64,000 nucleotides of DNA, from the NCBI GenBank assembly GCA_934511465.1, contig CAKSWG010000001.1, forward strand, positions 103,064 through 167,063. Direction: 5' to 3'. The DNA comes from an uncultured Faecalibacterium sp. (GTDB lineage Bacteria > Bacillota > Clostridia > Oscillospirales > Ruminococcaceae). The notes beneath the pieces are model-generated. The model searched no databases. It had not been told where the DNA came from and saw only the letters and a list, made by a program, of their open reading frames with translations. The stretch's first letter is position 1. The number at the start of each line of letters is the position of its first letter. The position numbers and the translations under genes were made by a program. Shown piece after piece: positions 1 to 8,895 of the stretch.

Positions 1-111
1 ACGAACCTTAAAATATTGCGCAGTTATTCTGCCCTGTCTCGTCTATCTTAATCAATCTTTGCTGAAATGTCAATCACTCTGCCGATGTTTGCCGAAACTT
101 TACACGCCGCA

Positions 112-156
112 ACAAAAAAACATGCGCCGCAGCGAGCTTTCCGCATACGGCGCACA
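112..156 (-). terminator. Intrinsic terminator of the Gld-type ABC operon
   Basis: Read on the minus strand, TGCGCCG pairs with CGGCGCA (148-154 with 123-129) and is followed by a run of T. It lies just after the stop codon of the DUF4340 gene, the last gene of the operon. Confidence 0.65.
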
Positions 157-163
157 AAGGTTT

Positions 164-1150
164 TTATTCGGCTTTTAAGGCATCCGCCGTTATCAGAAGG
201 GCCTGTACTGTGTCAAGATCCACAGCATAGACGGAGCTGTTCCCTTCCACCATCATCCAGCAGCCATCGGCATTGCCGGCATAGCGCAGGGTCACGGTAC
301 CGCCGGCCGTTTTGGCCTGCACGGTGGCAAGCGGTGCATTAAACCCGTAGGCAGACGGGTCGGCGCCGGTCTCCTGTGCCGAAACGTAACCGCTGACAGC
401 CGAAAGGATGCTCTGCACCTTGGTATCGTCCAGCTGCGTGTCCGGTTCATCGGCCAGCCGCCACACAGTCTGGTAGGCGGCAGAACTCTCCGAGGAAGCA
501 TCTCCCGTGTCGCTGTCCGTTTCCGCCGGTTCCGAGACAGCGTTCAGGGAGACCGTATCGTCCCCCGCCGTGATGGAAATGCTTTCCAGTGCGGAAGCCG
601 TGAGCCCCGCCGGGTTGAACGCACCAAAGAGGTCCGTTTTGGTCAGCTCAAAGCAGGCGGCCTTGTTGCCGGAGACCGTGTAAACGGCGTCGTCGCCTGC
701 TTTCTGCACGTACAGGTCCCCTGTGACCGGGTTCTGCGTGCCAAAGGCAAAGGTGTTCGTCTCGTCTGCTGCCGTCACCGTGACCGTAACAGCCGGGTCT
801 GCAAGGCCGTAGTCCTCACCGGGCTGCGCGGTGAGCTGGCGCTTCGCGTTCAGCGCAGAGAGCGCCGTGACCATGGTGTTGCAGGCGGATGCATCCAGAT
901 GGTAATCCGGGTCGTCGGCCAGCGTCCAGCTGCCGGGATCATAATTCAAGGTAAGGGTCTCGCCGCTGTAGGTGTACCGGATGCTGGTCACATCGCCTGC
1001 CGCAAAGGAAGAGAGCACGATACTGCCCTCTGTGGCAGCGCTGGAAGCCGCTTTTTCCTTTGCATTGCTGCGGGTGACGAGCCACAGCAGCCCGCCCAGC
1101 AGCACCACCAGCAGCAGAAGCACGGCCAGCGTGCGCAGTTTTGTTTTCAT
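164..1150 (-). CDS. DUF4340 domain lipid-anchored or membrane-anchored protein
   Basis: A 328-residue protein with one N-terminal membrane segment (about residues 7-25) and an extracytoplasmic remainder that is acidic and rich in Ala, Thr and Ser. The tandem segments around WTLADDPDY and WRLADEPD look like the repeated units of DUF4340 proteins. Genes of this family usually follow a GldG-type gene and an ABC permease, as here, and the spacing of 12 bases to the upstream gene points to one transcript. It probably acts as an accessory extracytoplasmic part of the exporter. The exact role and substrate are unknown. Confidence 0.8.
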   Translation of the reverse strand: MKTKLRTLAVLLLLVVLLGGLLWLVTRSNAKEKAASSAATEGSIVLSSFAAGDVTSIRYTYSGETLTLNYDPGSWTLADDPDYHLDASACNTMVTALSALNAKRQLTAQPGEDYGLADPAVTVTVTAADETNTFAFGTQNPVTGDLYVQKAGDDAVYTVSGNKAACFELTKTDLFGAFNPAGLTASALESISITAGDDTVSLNAVSEPAETDSDTGDASSESSAAYQTVWRLADEPDTQLDDTKVQSILSAVSGYVSAQETGADPSAYGFNAPLATVQAKTAGGTVTLRYAGNADGCWMMVEGNSSVYAVDLDTVQALLITADALKAE

Positions 1151-1162
1151 GCTGCGTCCCCC

Positions 1163-2593
1163 TTATCTGCGGCGGCGCAGCAGCACCACCACAGCGCCCG
1201 CAATGAGCATCGCCGCAGGCAGCACGAACACGAACACCATGCCCAGCGTCACAGACATGGATGCCGCCACCGTGATGGGCGCTGCTTCCAACGCCTTGGT
1301 GTCGATGAGCAGGCTCTGCCCCACCAGCGATGCCGCGCAGCCCTGCAAGAAGGTCAGGTTGCCCGGGATGGACTGGTACACCTGCTCGCTGTCCACATTG
1401 GGGCAGCCCACCCAGATGACCTCGGCACCGGTGTCCTCATTGCGCGCCCACACGGCCAGCGAGAAGGGACCGTCCGTATCGCCGGATTCTTTGGCGGTGG
1501 TAGAGGATTCGTTGTAGTTCCGCTTGCTGTAGGCGTCCGCGGTGGTGTTGAGCAGAGGCTCCACCGTCACATTGTTCGTCTCGGTGACGGTAATGCCCTG
1601 TGCCACCGAGAGCATCACATGGCTGCTGCGGTTCACACCATCCAAAGCAGCGCTTTCGTCGGTGGTGCCATAATCCGGGAACAGCGAGTACGGGTAGCCG
1701 TACAGTGCATGGCCGGTATCCCCCTCCACCACGATGCCCGGCTCACGGGCAAGGCCGAACTGTGCCATCACGGCGTCCAGATCCGGCGTTTCGGCAAAGG
1801 CGCTGGTGGTCAGCAGCACCTTGCCGCCGTTTGCAAGATAGGTTTGCAGCTGCGCGATCTCATCCACAAGGCCGTCCGATGCAAAATCGGAAGAAGGTGC
1901 GTTGATGATCAGCAGATCACAGTCGTCCGGAATGGTGCTGGTGAGCAGGTCCAGCGGCTGCAACTCAATGTTTTGGGCTTCCAGCGCTTCGGTCAGCGAG
2001 GAAGTGGGGGCCTGCTCGCCGTGATTGGTGGTGTAGTAGGCATGGCTCTGCGCCGCAGCGGTCAGCTTGTAGATAGCAGAGCTGATCTGCTTTTCGCCGC
2101 CAAAGGTCACATTGGCCGAACCGGTGGTGTAGTAATCGGAGTAGTCATACTCGTAAAGCTCGGCGGCATCCAGCACCACACTGTTTTCACCGCAGACCAC
2201 GATCAGGCTGCCGGTGGAAACATTTTCTGCACCGTACTGGGCGGCAAAGGCCGGATAAAGGGCGGGGTCCTTCTGCTCCCAGTGGAAATGGCTGCTTGCG
2301 TCAGCATAGTGGTCCAGCAGCTTGCTGAGGATGGCGTCCTCGCTGCCGGTCTCGCAGAGATAGTAAACGGTCACGTCCTGCGTTAGGCTCTGCATCAGCT
2401 GGCTGGAGCTGTCGCTCAGGGTGTACATTTTGGCGGCGGAAAGGTCGAACTCCGTATACTTTTTGGGCAGTGCACCCACCAGCAGATTGACCAGCACCGC
2501 CAGCACGATGGCTGCGGCCAGAATGGCCGTGGAGTACAGCCCGCTGCGGAACACCTTGCCGTTTGCAGAGGAAGAAAGCCTGAATTTTTTCAT
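1163..2593 (-). CDS. GldG-family ABC transporter auxiliary protein
   Basis: A 476-residue protein with a membrane segment near residues 18-40, a large extracytoplasmic domain and a C-terminal membrane segment ending in RRRR. The middle contains TTNHGEQAP and a DLLIINAPSSDF stretch, as in the ABC-type uncharacterised transport domain found in GldG proteins. In gliding bacteria GldG works with GldA and GldF; in Firmicutes the same module occurs without gliding and its cargo is not known. It sits 15 bases after the permease gene and 12 before the DUF4340 gene. Confidence 0.85.
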   Translation of the reverse strand: MKKFRLSSSANGKVFRSGLYSTAILAAAIVLAVLVNLLVGALPKKYTEFDLSAAKMYTLSDSSSQLMQSLTQDVTVYYLCETGSEDAILSKLLDHYADASSHFHWEQKDPALYPAFAAQYGAENVSTGSLIVVCGENSVVLDAAELYEYDYSDYYTTGSANVTFGGEKQISSAIYKLTAAAQSHAYYTTNHGEQAPTSSLTEALEAQNIELQPLDLLTSTIPDDCDLLIINAPSSDFASDGLVDEIAQLQTYLANGGKVLLTTSAFAETPDLDAVMAQFGLAREPGIVVEGDTGHALYGYPYSLFPDYGTTDESAALDGVNRSSHVMLSVAQGITVTETNNVTVEPLLNTTADAYSKRNYNESSTTAKESGDTDGPFSLAVWARNEDTGAEVIWVGCPNVDSEQVYQSIPGNLTFLQGCAASLVGQSLLIDTKALEAAPITVAASMSVTLGMVFVFVLPAAMLIAGAVVVLLRRRR

Positions 2594-2608
2594 CTCATTT
2601 TCCTCCTC

Positions 2609-3481
2609 TCAGTTCCAGCGGCGTTTTTCCAGCCCTTGTGCGGTGAAGAACAAAAACAGCACCGTTACGGTGAGATAGTACACCAGTGCCGGGATGGAAA
2701 AATTGTTGTTGACGAATTCTTCAAACGGCGTGAACAGGCACAGCCCGCTGAGCACGGCGCTGAAAGCCTCGGTGAGCCAGCTGCTTTGCAGCAGGAACAA
2801 TGCCGTCAGCGCCACACAGCAGCCTGCAAAGGTCAGGCACCCCAGCGTGAAACTGCGGGTGCGCAGACCGGCCACCACACTGAGCACCGCCGCGATCACG
2901 GTGAACAAGGCCAGCGCCACTGCGCTGCCGGCGGTGAACAGGTTGCGCAGGCTGGGCATCATATAGGCCAGCAGCAGCGCAGCCACACCGGCCACGGCGG
3001 CAATGATCTGGTTCTCGGTCAGGCTGGAAAGGAACACGCCGATGGCGATGGCCGCGCAGCCCATGAGGAAGTAGCACAAAAGGGCCGCAAAGTTTGCCGC
3101 TGTGGCCGTGCCGACGGCACCCAGTACGGCCAGAAGCAGGATCATGATAGCATCCACAAGGCACGGCAGTGCAAACATGACGCACAGTGCAAAGAATTTG
3201 CCCAGCACGATGCCCCACACGGATACCGGACTTGTGAGCAGAAGCTGGTCGGTACGGGTGCGGCGTTCTTCCGCAAAGCAGCGCATGGTCAGCACCGGGA
3301 TATACAAAAGCAGCACAAAAATGGTGCGGTACAGCGTATAATAGCCAAAGTCTGTCAGGCCGTAGCCCAGATTCAGAGCCACAAAATAGATGGCTGTTGC
3401 CACCAGCATAAAGGCTGTGAGCACATAGCCGATCATCCCATGGAAGCAGCTGCGGACTTCGCGCTTGAAAATGGCGGTCAT
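2609..3481 (-). CDS. ABC transporter permease (GldF/ABC-2 type)
   Basis: A 290-residue integral membrane protein beginning MTAIFKREVRSCF, with about six hydrophobic spans and the cytoplasmic loop FAEERRTRTDQLLLTSPVS typical of ABC-2 permeases. A longer in-frame reading upstream to 3859 exists but runs through the ATPase gene in another frame; the ATG at 3481 overlaps the ATPase stop as ATGA, so translational coupling fixes this start. It forms the membrane pore of the exporter with the ATPase encoded upstream. Confidence 0.88.
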   Translation of the reverse strand: MTAIFKREVRSCFHGMIGYVLTAFMLVATAIYFVALNLGYGLTDFGYYTLYRTIFVLLLYIPVLTMRCFAEERRTRTDQLLLTSPVSVWGIVLGKFFALCVMFALPCLVDAIMILLLAVLGAVGTATAANFAALLCYFLMGCAAIAIGVFLSSLTENQIIAAVAGVAALLLAYMMPSLRNLFTAGSAVALALFTVIAAVLSVVAGLRTRSFTLGCLTFAGCCVALTALFLLQSSWLTEAFSAVLSGLCLFTPFEEFVNNNFSIPALVYYLTVTVLFLFFTAQGLEKRRWN

Positions 3482-4452
3482 TCGGTCTCTTCCTCTCCTT
3501 CTTTGGCGTTTGTGTCGGGTGCTTCCTCGGTCAGGGCAAGGAACACTTCTTCCAGCGTCTTGCTCTCCGCCGCAAGGGCCAGCACGGTGCATCCGGCCTG
3601 CGAGAGGGCGCGGGACACTTCGGCGCGGCGGTCGGCAGCGTCCACGCTTTCGGCTGTAAAGGCCACCTGCCCGTCGGCCTCGGACTCGATCTCTACCTTG
3701 CAGATGCCCGGGATGGCACCCACTGCCTTGAGCACGATTTTGCCATTGCCCAGCACGGTGGCGCGCAGACGGCTGCCGGGATTCAGCGTTTCGGCCAGCT
3801 GCTCCGGTGTGCCCACGGCCACCAGATGGCCCTTGGAAAGGATGAGTACCTGGCTGCACACCGCCTGCACCTCGCTGAGGATATGGCTGGACAGAATGAC
3901 GGTGTGGGTCCTGCCCAGTTCCCGGATGAGCCTGCGGATCTCAATGACCTGCGCCGGGTCCAGACCCACCGTGGGTTCATCCAGAATGATGAGCTGTGGC
4001 GTGCCCAGCAGTGCCTGCGCAATGCCCACGCGCTGGCGGTAGCCCTTGGACAGGCTGCGGACGAGCCGGGGCAGCACCTCTTCCAGCCCGGTGCGGCGGG
4101 CAGCACGCAGCACCTGTTCTTTGCGCTCAGCTTTCTTTTTGACGCCTTTGAGCTCGGCGGCAAACTCCAGATATTCCCGCACGGTCATTTCCGGGTAGAG
4201 CGGCGGCTGTTCGGGCAGGTAGCCCACGCAGGCCTTGGCCTGCTGCGCCTGTTCCGGCAGGCTGAAGCCCGCCACCTTTACTTCGCCGGAAGTGGGTGCA
4301 AGGTAGCCGGTGAGAATGTTCATAATGGTGGATTTGCCTGCGCCGTTCGGCCCCAGCAGGCCAAAGATCTGGCCGTCCCCTACCGTGAAAGACAAGTCTT
4401 CAATGGCAGGATGCGTGCCGTATTTTTTGCTCAGATGCGATACTTCGATCAC
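3478..4452 (-). CDS. ABC transporter ATP-binding protein (GldA-like)
   Basis: A 324-residue ATPase with Walker A GPNGAGKST at about 34-42, signature LSKGYRQ at 134-140 and Walker B LIILDEP at 154-160. After about residue 220 a C-terminal extension carries a DUF4162-like domain, common in exporters of the CcmA/GldA branch. It is the first gene of a four-gene minus-strand operon and powers export by the downstream permease. The substrate cannot be read from sequence. Confidence 0.9.
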   Translation of the reverse strand: MIEVSHLSKKYGTHPAIEDLSFTVGDGQIFGLLGPNGAGKSTIMNILTGYLAPTSGEVKVAGFSLPEQAQQAKACVGYLPEQPPLYPEMTVREYLEFAAELKGVKKKAERKEQVLRAARRTGLEEVLPRLVRSLSKGYRQRVGIAQALLGTPQLIILDEPTVGLDPAQVIEIRRLIRELGRTHTVILSSHILSEVQAVCSQVLILSKGHLVAVGTPEQLAETLNPGSRLRATVLGNGKIVLKAVGAIPGICKVEIESEADGQVAFTAESVDAADRRAEVSRALSQAGCTVLALAAESKTLEEVFLALTEEAPDTNAKEGEEETE

Positions 4453-4593
4453 AGCAAACTCTCCTTTAAGCGTTATTTCAATGCTGGTATATTCTAGCCG
4501 GAAAATGTGTATTTTTTAAGACAATCCTGCCCGGCAGGGCCAAAAGAATTCTTAAGAATGATTAAGACGCCGCTTTTTGTGCCAAAACGGCAG

Positions 4594-4632
4594 CAAAAAA
4601 GCACCGCTCCCCCCAAAAGGAAGCGGTGCTTC
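4594..4632 (-). terminator. Intrinsic terminator of rpmE
   Basis: On the minus strand AAGCACCGCTTCC pairs with GGGAGCGGTGCTT across a short loop and is followed by TTTTTG, 12 bases after the rpmE stop. Confidence 0.85.
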
Positions 4633-4644
4633 GAAAAACCATAA

Positions 4645-4845
4645 TTACTTACGGCCGAAACGCTTGTTGAAGCGCTCAACACGTCCGCCGGTGTCAACCA
4701 GCTTCTGCTTGCCAGTGTAGAAAGGATGGCACTTGGAGCAAACTTCGACGTGGATCTCAGGCTTGGTGGAACGAGTCTTAATGACGTTGCCGCATGCGCA
4801 GGTGATGGTGCAGTCAACGTAGTTCGGATGGATACCCTGTTTCAT
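4645..4845 (-). CDS. rpmE: Ribosomal protein bL31, zinc-binding form
   Basis: A 66-residue protein of the large ribosomal subunit. The family signature [14 protein letters not shown] and the ending [12 protein letters not shown] are present, with four cysteines in the CxC and CxxC pairs that bind zinc in the C+ form. A GTG three codons upstream is in frame, but the ATG at 4845 gives MKQGIHP, matching known L31 starts, and has AGGTG at the right distance. It stands alone with its own terminator. Confidence 0.96.
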   Translation of the reverse strand: MKQGIHPNYVDCTITCACGNVIKTRSTKPEIHVEVCSKCHPFYTGKQKLVDTGGRVERFNKRFGRK

Positions 4846-5004
4846 TCTTTTCACCTCATTTCTGGTTCTGACTTATCGGGGCCATATTGTAAATGTATGT
4901 GCCCATCACAACCTTCAATATCGGCTACCCCGTCGAGCGGCCTTGGAAACGATTGCCTCACTATTATAGCACTATTTTGAAAGAATGCAAGAGGAAATTT
5001 TCAT

Positions 5005-5253
5005 TTACTTGTAAATATCCCCGCGGTTTCCTGCCTTTGTCACACAGACCGTGATAATTTCTTCTTTCACCATATAAATGATCCGATACGTTCCCACCCG
5101 CAGGCGGTAATATCCGGTCTGACCTGCCATCGGCTTAATATCCCCTTCCTCCGGCAGTTTAGCAATCGCTGCCATGATCCGCATGCGCTGCGGCATCGGC
5201 TGCTTTGCAATAAATTTGAGCGCTATTTTATCGATCTGGATGTTCCACTTCAC
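5005..5253 (-). CDS. RelE/ParE-superfamily toxin
   Basis: An 82-residue basic protein with the compact RelE-like pattern: an N-terminal helix pair (KIALKFIAKQP), then strands GYYRLRVGTYRIIYMV and a C-terminal ITVCVTKAGNRGDIYK with the conserved basic residues. In this family the product is usually an mRNA interferase bound to ribosomes. It overlaps the antitoxin gene by four bases, the usual antitoxin-first order. ParE-like gyrase inhibition cannot be excluded. Confidence 0.82.
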   Translation of the reverse strand: MKWNIQIDKIALKFIAKQPMPQRMRIMAAIAKLPEEGDIKPMAGQTGYYRLRVGTYRIIYMVKEEIITVCVTKAGNRGDIYK

Positions 5254-5471
5254 AGTGAGACCCCCAGTTCTTTGCAGGCATCTTCAAAACTGACAAACTG
5301 GCCTTTTTCAGGGTCATTCTGGTAATCCTTCAAAAGCTTTTCGCAGTATGCATCATCTGCCGTTTCATCGGCATCCGCCATCAAAAGCCCCTGCATATAG
5401 GCCACAACATATGCCAATTTATACTCCGGCAGTTCATCGGCCAGAAGTTCAAGCTGTTCTCTTGTGCTCAT
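5250..5471 (-). CDS. Antitoxin partner of the RelE/ParE-type toxin
   Basis: A 73-residue acidic protein starting MSTREQLELLADELP. An earlier in-frame ATG at 5486 exists, but GGAGG lies eight bases before the ATG at 5471, so the shorter form is preferred. The N-terminal helix pair would be the dimerising and DNA-binding part, and the C-terminal YQNDPEKGQFVSFEDACKELG would wrap the toxin, as in RelB-like or Phd-like antitoxins. It overlaps the toxin by four bases and likely autoregulates the pair. Confidence 0.78.
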   Translation of the reverse strand: MSTREQLELLADELPEYKLAYVVAYMQGLLMADADETADDAYCEKLLKDYQNDPEKGQFVSFEDACKELGVSL

Positions 5472-5550
5472 TATGCATACCTCCATTCTTAAATTTTATT
5501 ATACGGTATTTCTTCACCCTTGTCAAATCAAAAATTCTTTTCCCTGCGTC

Positions 5551-5588
5551 AAAAAAAGTCCCCTGCACGTTCATGCAGAGGACTTTTG
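5551..5588 (-). terminator. Intrinsic terminator of the TRAP transporter operon
   Basis: GTCCTCTGCA pairs with TGCAGGGGAC on the minus strand (one G-T pair) and is followed by TTTTTTTGAC, just after dctM. Confidence 0.85.
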
Positions 5589-5614
5589 CGGTTTTGCCTT
5601 ATACCGTCAGGCGA

Positions 5615-6955
5615 TCAGTGGATGAACACCGGGCCCAGCGGGTTTGCAATGGGGCTGACGTAGCCGCCCAGCAGCTTGGGGATCGCCAAGCTGATATCGG
5701 GCACGAAGGTCAGCAGCAGCAGTGCAATGAACATGCACAGGTAGAACGGCAGAGTAGCCTTGACCACCTTTTCCATCGGGCGCTTTGCAACGGCAGAGCC
5801 GATGAACAGCACAGCGCCGACAGGAGGAGTCAGCAGGCCGATGCCGCAGTTCAGGACCACGATGATACCGAACTGGATGGGATCGATGCCGATGGAGGTT
5901 GCGATGGGCAGCAGGATGGGAGTAGCGATCAGGATGATGGGAGCCATATCCATGATGCAGCCCAGAACCAGGATAATCAGGTCGATCAGCAGAGCGATGA
6001 TGTAGGGGTTATCGGTGACGCTGGTGATGGCATTTGCAGCCAGATCCGGCACATGCAGCATGGTGAGGCAGTTGCCAAAGACCGCAGAGGTAGCGATCAG
6101 GATCAGCACGATGGACAGGGTGTTCACGCACTCATCCAGCGCATGCCAGACGCCCTTCCAATCCAGACCCTTGTAGACGAACACCGACACGAACAGGGAG
6201 TAGATAACGGCGATAGCAGCGGACTCGGTAGCAGTGAACACGCCGCCGACAACGCCGAACACAACGATGACGACCGCAGCCAGTGCCCAGATGGAAGTGC
6301 CCAGCTGCTTAACGAAGCCCTTGATGCTGAACGGAGAGCCCTTGGGGTAATTCTCCTTGACCGAGATGATGTAGGAACCGATCATCAGGACGATGGCCAG
6401 CAAAGCGCCGGGCAGATAACCTGCCAAGAACAGGCTGCCGACCGAGATGCCGCCGGCAGTGGTGGCGTAAATGACCATGTTATGGCTCGGAGGAACCAGC
6501 AGACCCTCGCAGGAGGAGGTGATGGTAACAGCGGTGGAGAAGTCGGCGTCGTAGCCCTGATCGACCATCATGGGGATCATGATGGAACCGATGGAAGCGG
6601 TATCTGCAGATGCAGAACCGGAAATGCCGCCGAAGAAGTAGGAGGCAACGATGTTGACCATTGCCATGCCGCCGCGCATCCAGCCCACACAGGCGTCAGC
6701 CAGAGCGATCAGCTTTTCAGAAATGCCGCCGGAGCCCATGAGCACGCCCATGGTGATGAAGAACGGCACAGCCATCAGGCTGAAGGAAGAGATGCCCTTG
6801 ACCATCAGACGGCAGACATCGGTCAGTGCCTGTCCCTGCACCATCAGGCACAGCACGCTGGAAAGACCAACGGCGTATGCAATGGGGAAACGCAGGAAGA
6901 TCATTACAAAGAAGCTGACAAGAAGGACAATGATCGCCAGTGTCTGGACTGTCAT
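5615..6955 (-). CDS. dctM: TRAP transporter large membrane subunit DctM
   Basis: A 446-residue membrane protein with about twelve hydrophobic spans. PPSHNMVIYA and the repeated GLLTPPVGAVLF are TRAP large-subunit motifs from the two inverted repeats. It carries solute across the membrane driven by a sodium or proton gradient, after delivery by DctP and with the small subunit DctQ. The gene follows dctQ by one base and ends the operon. Next to uxuAB, a hexuronate or related sugar acid is the most likely substrate; this is inference. Confidence 0.93.
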   Translation of the reverse strand: MTVQTLAIIVLLVSFFVMIFLRFPIAYAVGLSSVLCLMVQGQALTDVCRLMVKGISSFSLMAVPFFITMGVLMGSGGISEKLIALADACVGWMRGGMAMVNIVASYFFGGISGSASADTASIGSIMIPMMVDQGYDADFSTAVTITSSCEGLLVPPSHNMVIYATTAGGISVGSLFLAGYLPGALLAIVLMIGSYIISVKENYPKGSPFSIKGFVKQLGTSIWALAAVVIVVFGVVGGVFTATESAAIAVIYSLFVSVFVYKGLDWKGVWHALDECVNTLSIVLILIATSAVFGNCLTMLHVPDLAANAITSVTDNPYIIALLIDLIILVLGCIMDMAPIILIATPILLPIATSIGIDPIQFGIIVVLNCGIGLLTPPVGAVLFIGSAVAKRPMEKVVKATLPFYLCMFIALLLLTFVPDISLAIPKLLGGYVSPIANPLGPVFIH

Positions 6956-6956
6956 A

Positions 6957-7478
6957 TTACACTTCCTCCTTTACAAAAATGCTCTTGATGTGGTTGTACA
7001 GTGCCTCGATCTCGAAGATGATCATGGCAACACCGGCCAGAGGCACCGGGAAGTACATCCAGAAGCGGCTCAGCCAGGGCATGGACACGTAGAAGCCGCG
7101 GCCGCCCAGAGTGGTGGCATAGTTCCAGCCGACCACCATCATGATGACGCCCAGAATGCACACGGCAAGATCGGCCAGAATGTCCAGCACCTTGACGGCG
7201 ACCTTGGGCAGATACACGTCAAATGCGGTCATGCGGATGTGGGCACCGCGGCGGATGGCCAGAGCAGCGCTCAGCACAGCCATGTAGCTCATGCAGGTCA
7301 GCACGACCTCCTCCGACCATGCGGGGTCCGGGATGAACGAGACGTAACGGCCAATAACCGACATGGTGGTGATGAGGATATCCGCAATCAGCAGCAGCTT
7401 GCAGATAAACAGGACCACTTTGTAGGTGATGTCGTACGCCGGCTTGATCTTATCCAGAGTGGTAAAGATTTTCGGCAT
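6957..7478 (-). CDS. dctQ: TRAP transporter small membrane subunit DctQ
   Basis: A 173-residue protein with four predicted membrane helices, including the segment around SVIGRYVSFIPDPAWSEEV, whose PxWSEE pattern marks DctQ proteins. It is the small subunit that joins DctM in the TRAP membrane complex. It lies between dctP, after an intervening hairpin, and dctM, one base away. Confidence 0.92.
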   Translation of the reverse strand: MPKIFTTLDKIKPAYDITYKVVLFICKLLLIADILITTMSVIGRYVSFIPDPAWSEEVVLTCMSYMAVLSAALAIRRGAHIRMTAFDVYLPKVAVKVLDILADLAVCILGVIMMVVGWNYATTLGGRGFYVSMPWLSRFWMYFPVPLAGVAMIIFEIEALYNHIKSIFVKEEV

Positions 7479-7495
7479 AGGAATTCCTCCATATA

Positions 7496-7541
7496 AAAAC
7501 CCGGCGGGTCTGCGGGCGTATCCCGTAGTCCCCCGCCGGGC
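7496..7541 (-). terminator. Hairpin between dctP and dctQ
   Basis: CCCGGCGGG (7532-7540 read on minus) pairs with CCCGCCGGG (7500-7508), and TTTTTATAT follows on the minus strand. It looks like a partial terminator that would give more DctP than membrane subunits. Confidence 0.7.
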
Positions 7542-7576
7542 TATGTACTATCTCCGAACAGAAAAGGCTTTTTCAA

Positions 7577-8665
7577 TTATGCCTTCATGTCCAGCAGCTG
7601 CTGATACAGCTCAGCCTGATCGGAGGTGTTCTCGCTGATGACCTTAGCGCAGGCCTCCTGCCAGGGTGCCTTGTCGTCAACATCCACAACGTTGCAGCCA
7701 GAGCTTCTCAGCTCCTCCAGAACCTTGTTCTCAGCGGTCTCAGACAGGTCTGCGTTGAAGGCCTGCGTATCAGCACCAGCCTCCATGATGGCAGCCTGCT
7801 GGTTCTCGGTCAGCTTGCTCCATGCGTTATCGGTGATAACAGCCTGAATAGCACCCAGAGTGTGGCCGTCCAGGATCAGGTTGTTGGCAACCTCGGGGAA
7901 TGCATTGGACTTGTAGTTTGCGATGGGCTGCTCAGCACCATCCACAACACCGGTCTGCAGTGCGCTGTACAGCTCACCGAAGGAAACGACGGTGGGGTTA
8001 GCGCCCAGACCCTCGACCATGCCGTTCATGACGGGGTCGTTGGACACGCGCAGCTTCAGGCCCTTGAAATCAGCAATGCCGGAAACAGGGTTGACCGTGA
8101 AGAAGTGACGGAAGCCCTCTTCGCCGTAGAAGACACCACGAACGGGCAGGCCCAGCTCCTGAGGCTCGTTCAGGAACTCAGGTGCCAGATCGCTGTTGGC
8201 GAAGTTCCAGAAGTGTGCGCGGTTCTCGAAGGTGAAGGGGATGCTCAGCAGCTTGGACTTGTTGCAGCCGTAGCTGGTCAGTGCGAAAGCGGAGATACGG
8301 CTCATATCGATGGAAGTGGAGCCGCCCAGAATAGCGTCCAGAACATCGTTCTCGGAACCCAGAACACCGGAAGCCTGCACATCAATGACGACGGAACCGC
8401 CGGTCAGCTCTTCCACCTTCTCCTTGAAGTGGGTAGCGGTCTGGCCAACGATGGTATCCAGCGGGTTGACCTCGGCGTAGACCAGAGTCACCTTGGGATC
8501 GTTTGCGGCGGCAGCAGCATCACCAGCAGCTGCTGCGGTGGAAGAAGCTGCGGTAGAGGTGGAAGCAGCAGTAGAGCTGCTGGAACCACCGCAAGCGGTC
8601 AGAGCCAGAGCAGCGGCGGAAACACCGGCTGCTGCCAGAAAGCTGCGACGAGTGATCTTTTTCAT
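7577..8665 (-). CDS. dctP: TRAP transporter substrate-binding lipoprotein DctP
   Basis: A 362-residue extracytoplasmic binding protein. The N-terminus has twin arginines (TRRSFL, residues 5-10), a hydrophobic core and the lipobox ALTAC with Cys25, followed by a low-complexity Ala/Ser/Thr linker to about 50. The body shows the DctP pattern, including the LRVSNDP region that holds the solute-binding arginine. It captures the substrate for DctQM. Its promoter is preceded by a phased direct repeat that is a good candidate operator. The RR pair hints at Tat export but does not prove it. Confidence 0.93.
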   Translation of the reverse strand: MKKITRRSFLAAAGVSAAALALTACGGSSSSTAASTSTAASSTAAAAGDAAAAANDPKVTLVYAEVNPLDTIVGQTATHFKEKVEELTGGSVVIDVQASGVLGSENDVLDAILGGSTSIDMSRISAFALTSYGCNKSKLLSIPFTFENRAHFWNFANSDLAPEFLNEPQELGLPVRGVFYGEEGFRHFFTVNPVSGIADFKGLKLRVSNDPVMNGMVEGLGANPTVVSFGELYSALQTGVVDGAEQPIANYKSNAFPEVANNLILDGHTLGAIQAVITDNAWSKLTENQQAAIMEAGADTQAFNADLSETAENKVLEELRSSGCNVVDVDDKAPWQEACAKVISENTSDQAELYQQLLDMKA

Positions 8666-8740
8666 AATAAATCGTCCTCCTTAAATTTCCGAAACAGCCC
8701 GGTCTGCACAGGACCCATCGGCTGTTCATTTACTGTACAC

Positions 8741-8769
8741 ACTTTAGCAAATTTTTTTAAGCGAAACAA
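8741..8769 (-). promoter_or_regulatory. Predicted dctP promoter
   Basis: On the minus strand TTGTTT (8764-8769) and TAAAGT (8741-8746) are separated by exactly 17 bases, upstream of dctP. Confidence 0.6.
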
Positions 8770-8773
8770 GGGC

Positions 8774-8807
8774 TTTCAAAAAATGTCCTGCTTTTTGAAA
8801 AAATGTC
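8774..8807 (-). promoter_or_regulatory. Phased direct repeat, candidate response-regulator operator
   Basis: GACATTTTTTCAAA (8794-8807) and GACATTTTTTGAAA (8774-8787), read on minus, match at 13 of 14 positions and start exactly 20 bases apart. The proximal copy ends four bases upstream of the -35 box. AraC-type regulators bind such direct repeats next to -35, and an AraC-type response regulator is encoded in the adjacent operon. Confidence 0.65.
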
Positions 8808-8895
8808 GGAATATCTTTTGTGAAAACTGCTAAACGCTTTACTTTTCGTTTGTGCATCTTAGCTGAACAGATGGATACATTTCTGGATATCAGAC

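Noticed and set aside
899..2386. 495-codon plus-strand open frame
   Set aside because: It mirrors the GldG and DUF4340 genes, has no ribosome site, and its His/Arg-rich composition is that of an antisense shadow.
5348..6988. 546-codon plus-strand open frame
   Set aside because: Antisense to dctM; His/Asp/Gln-rich and without domain patterns.
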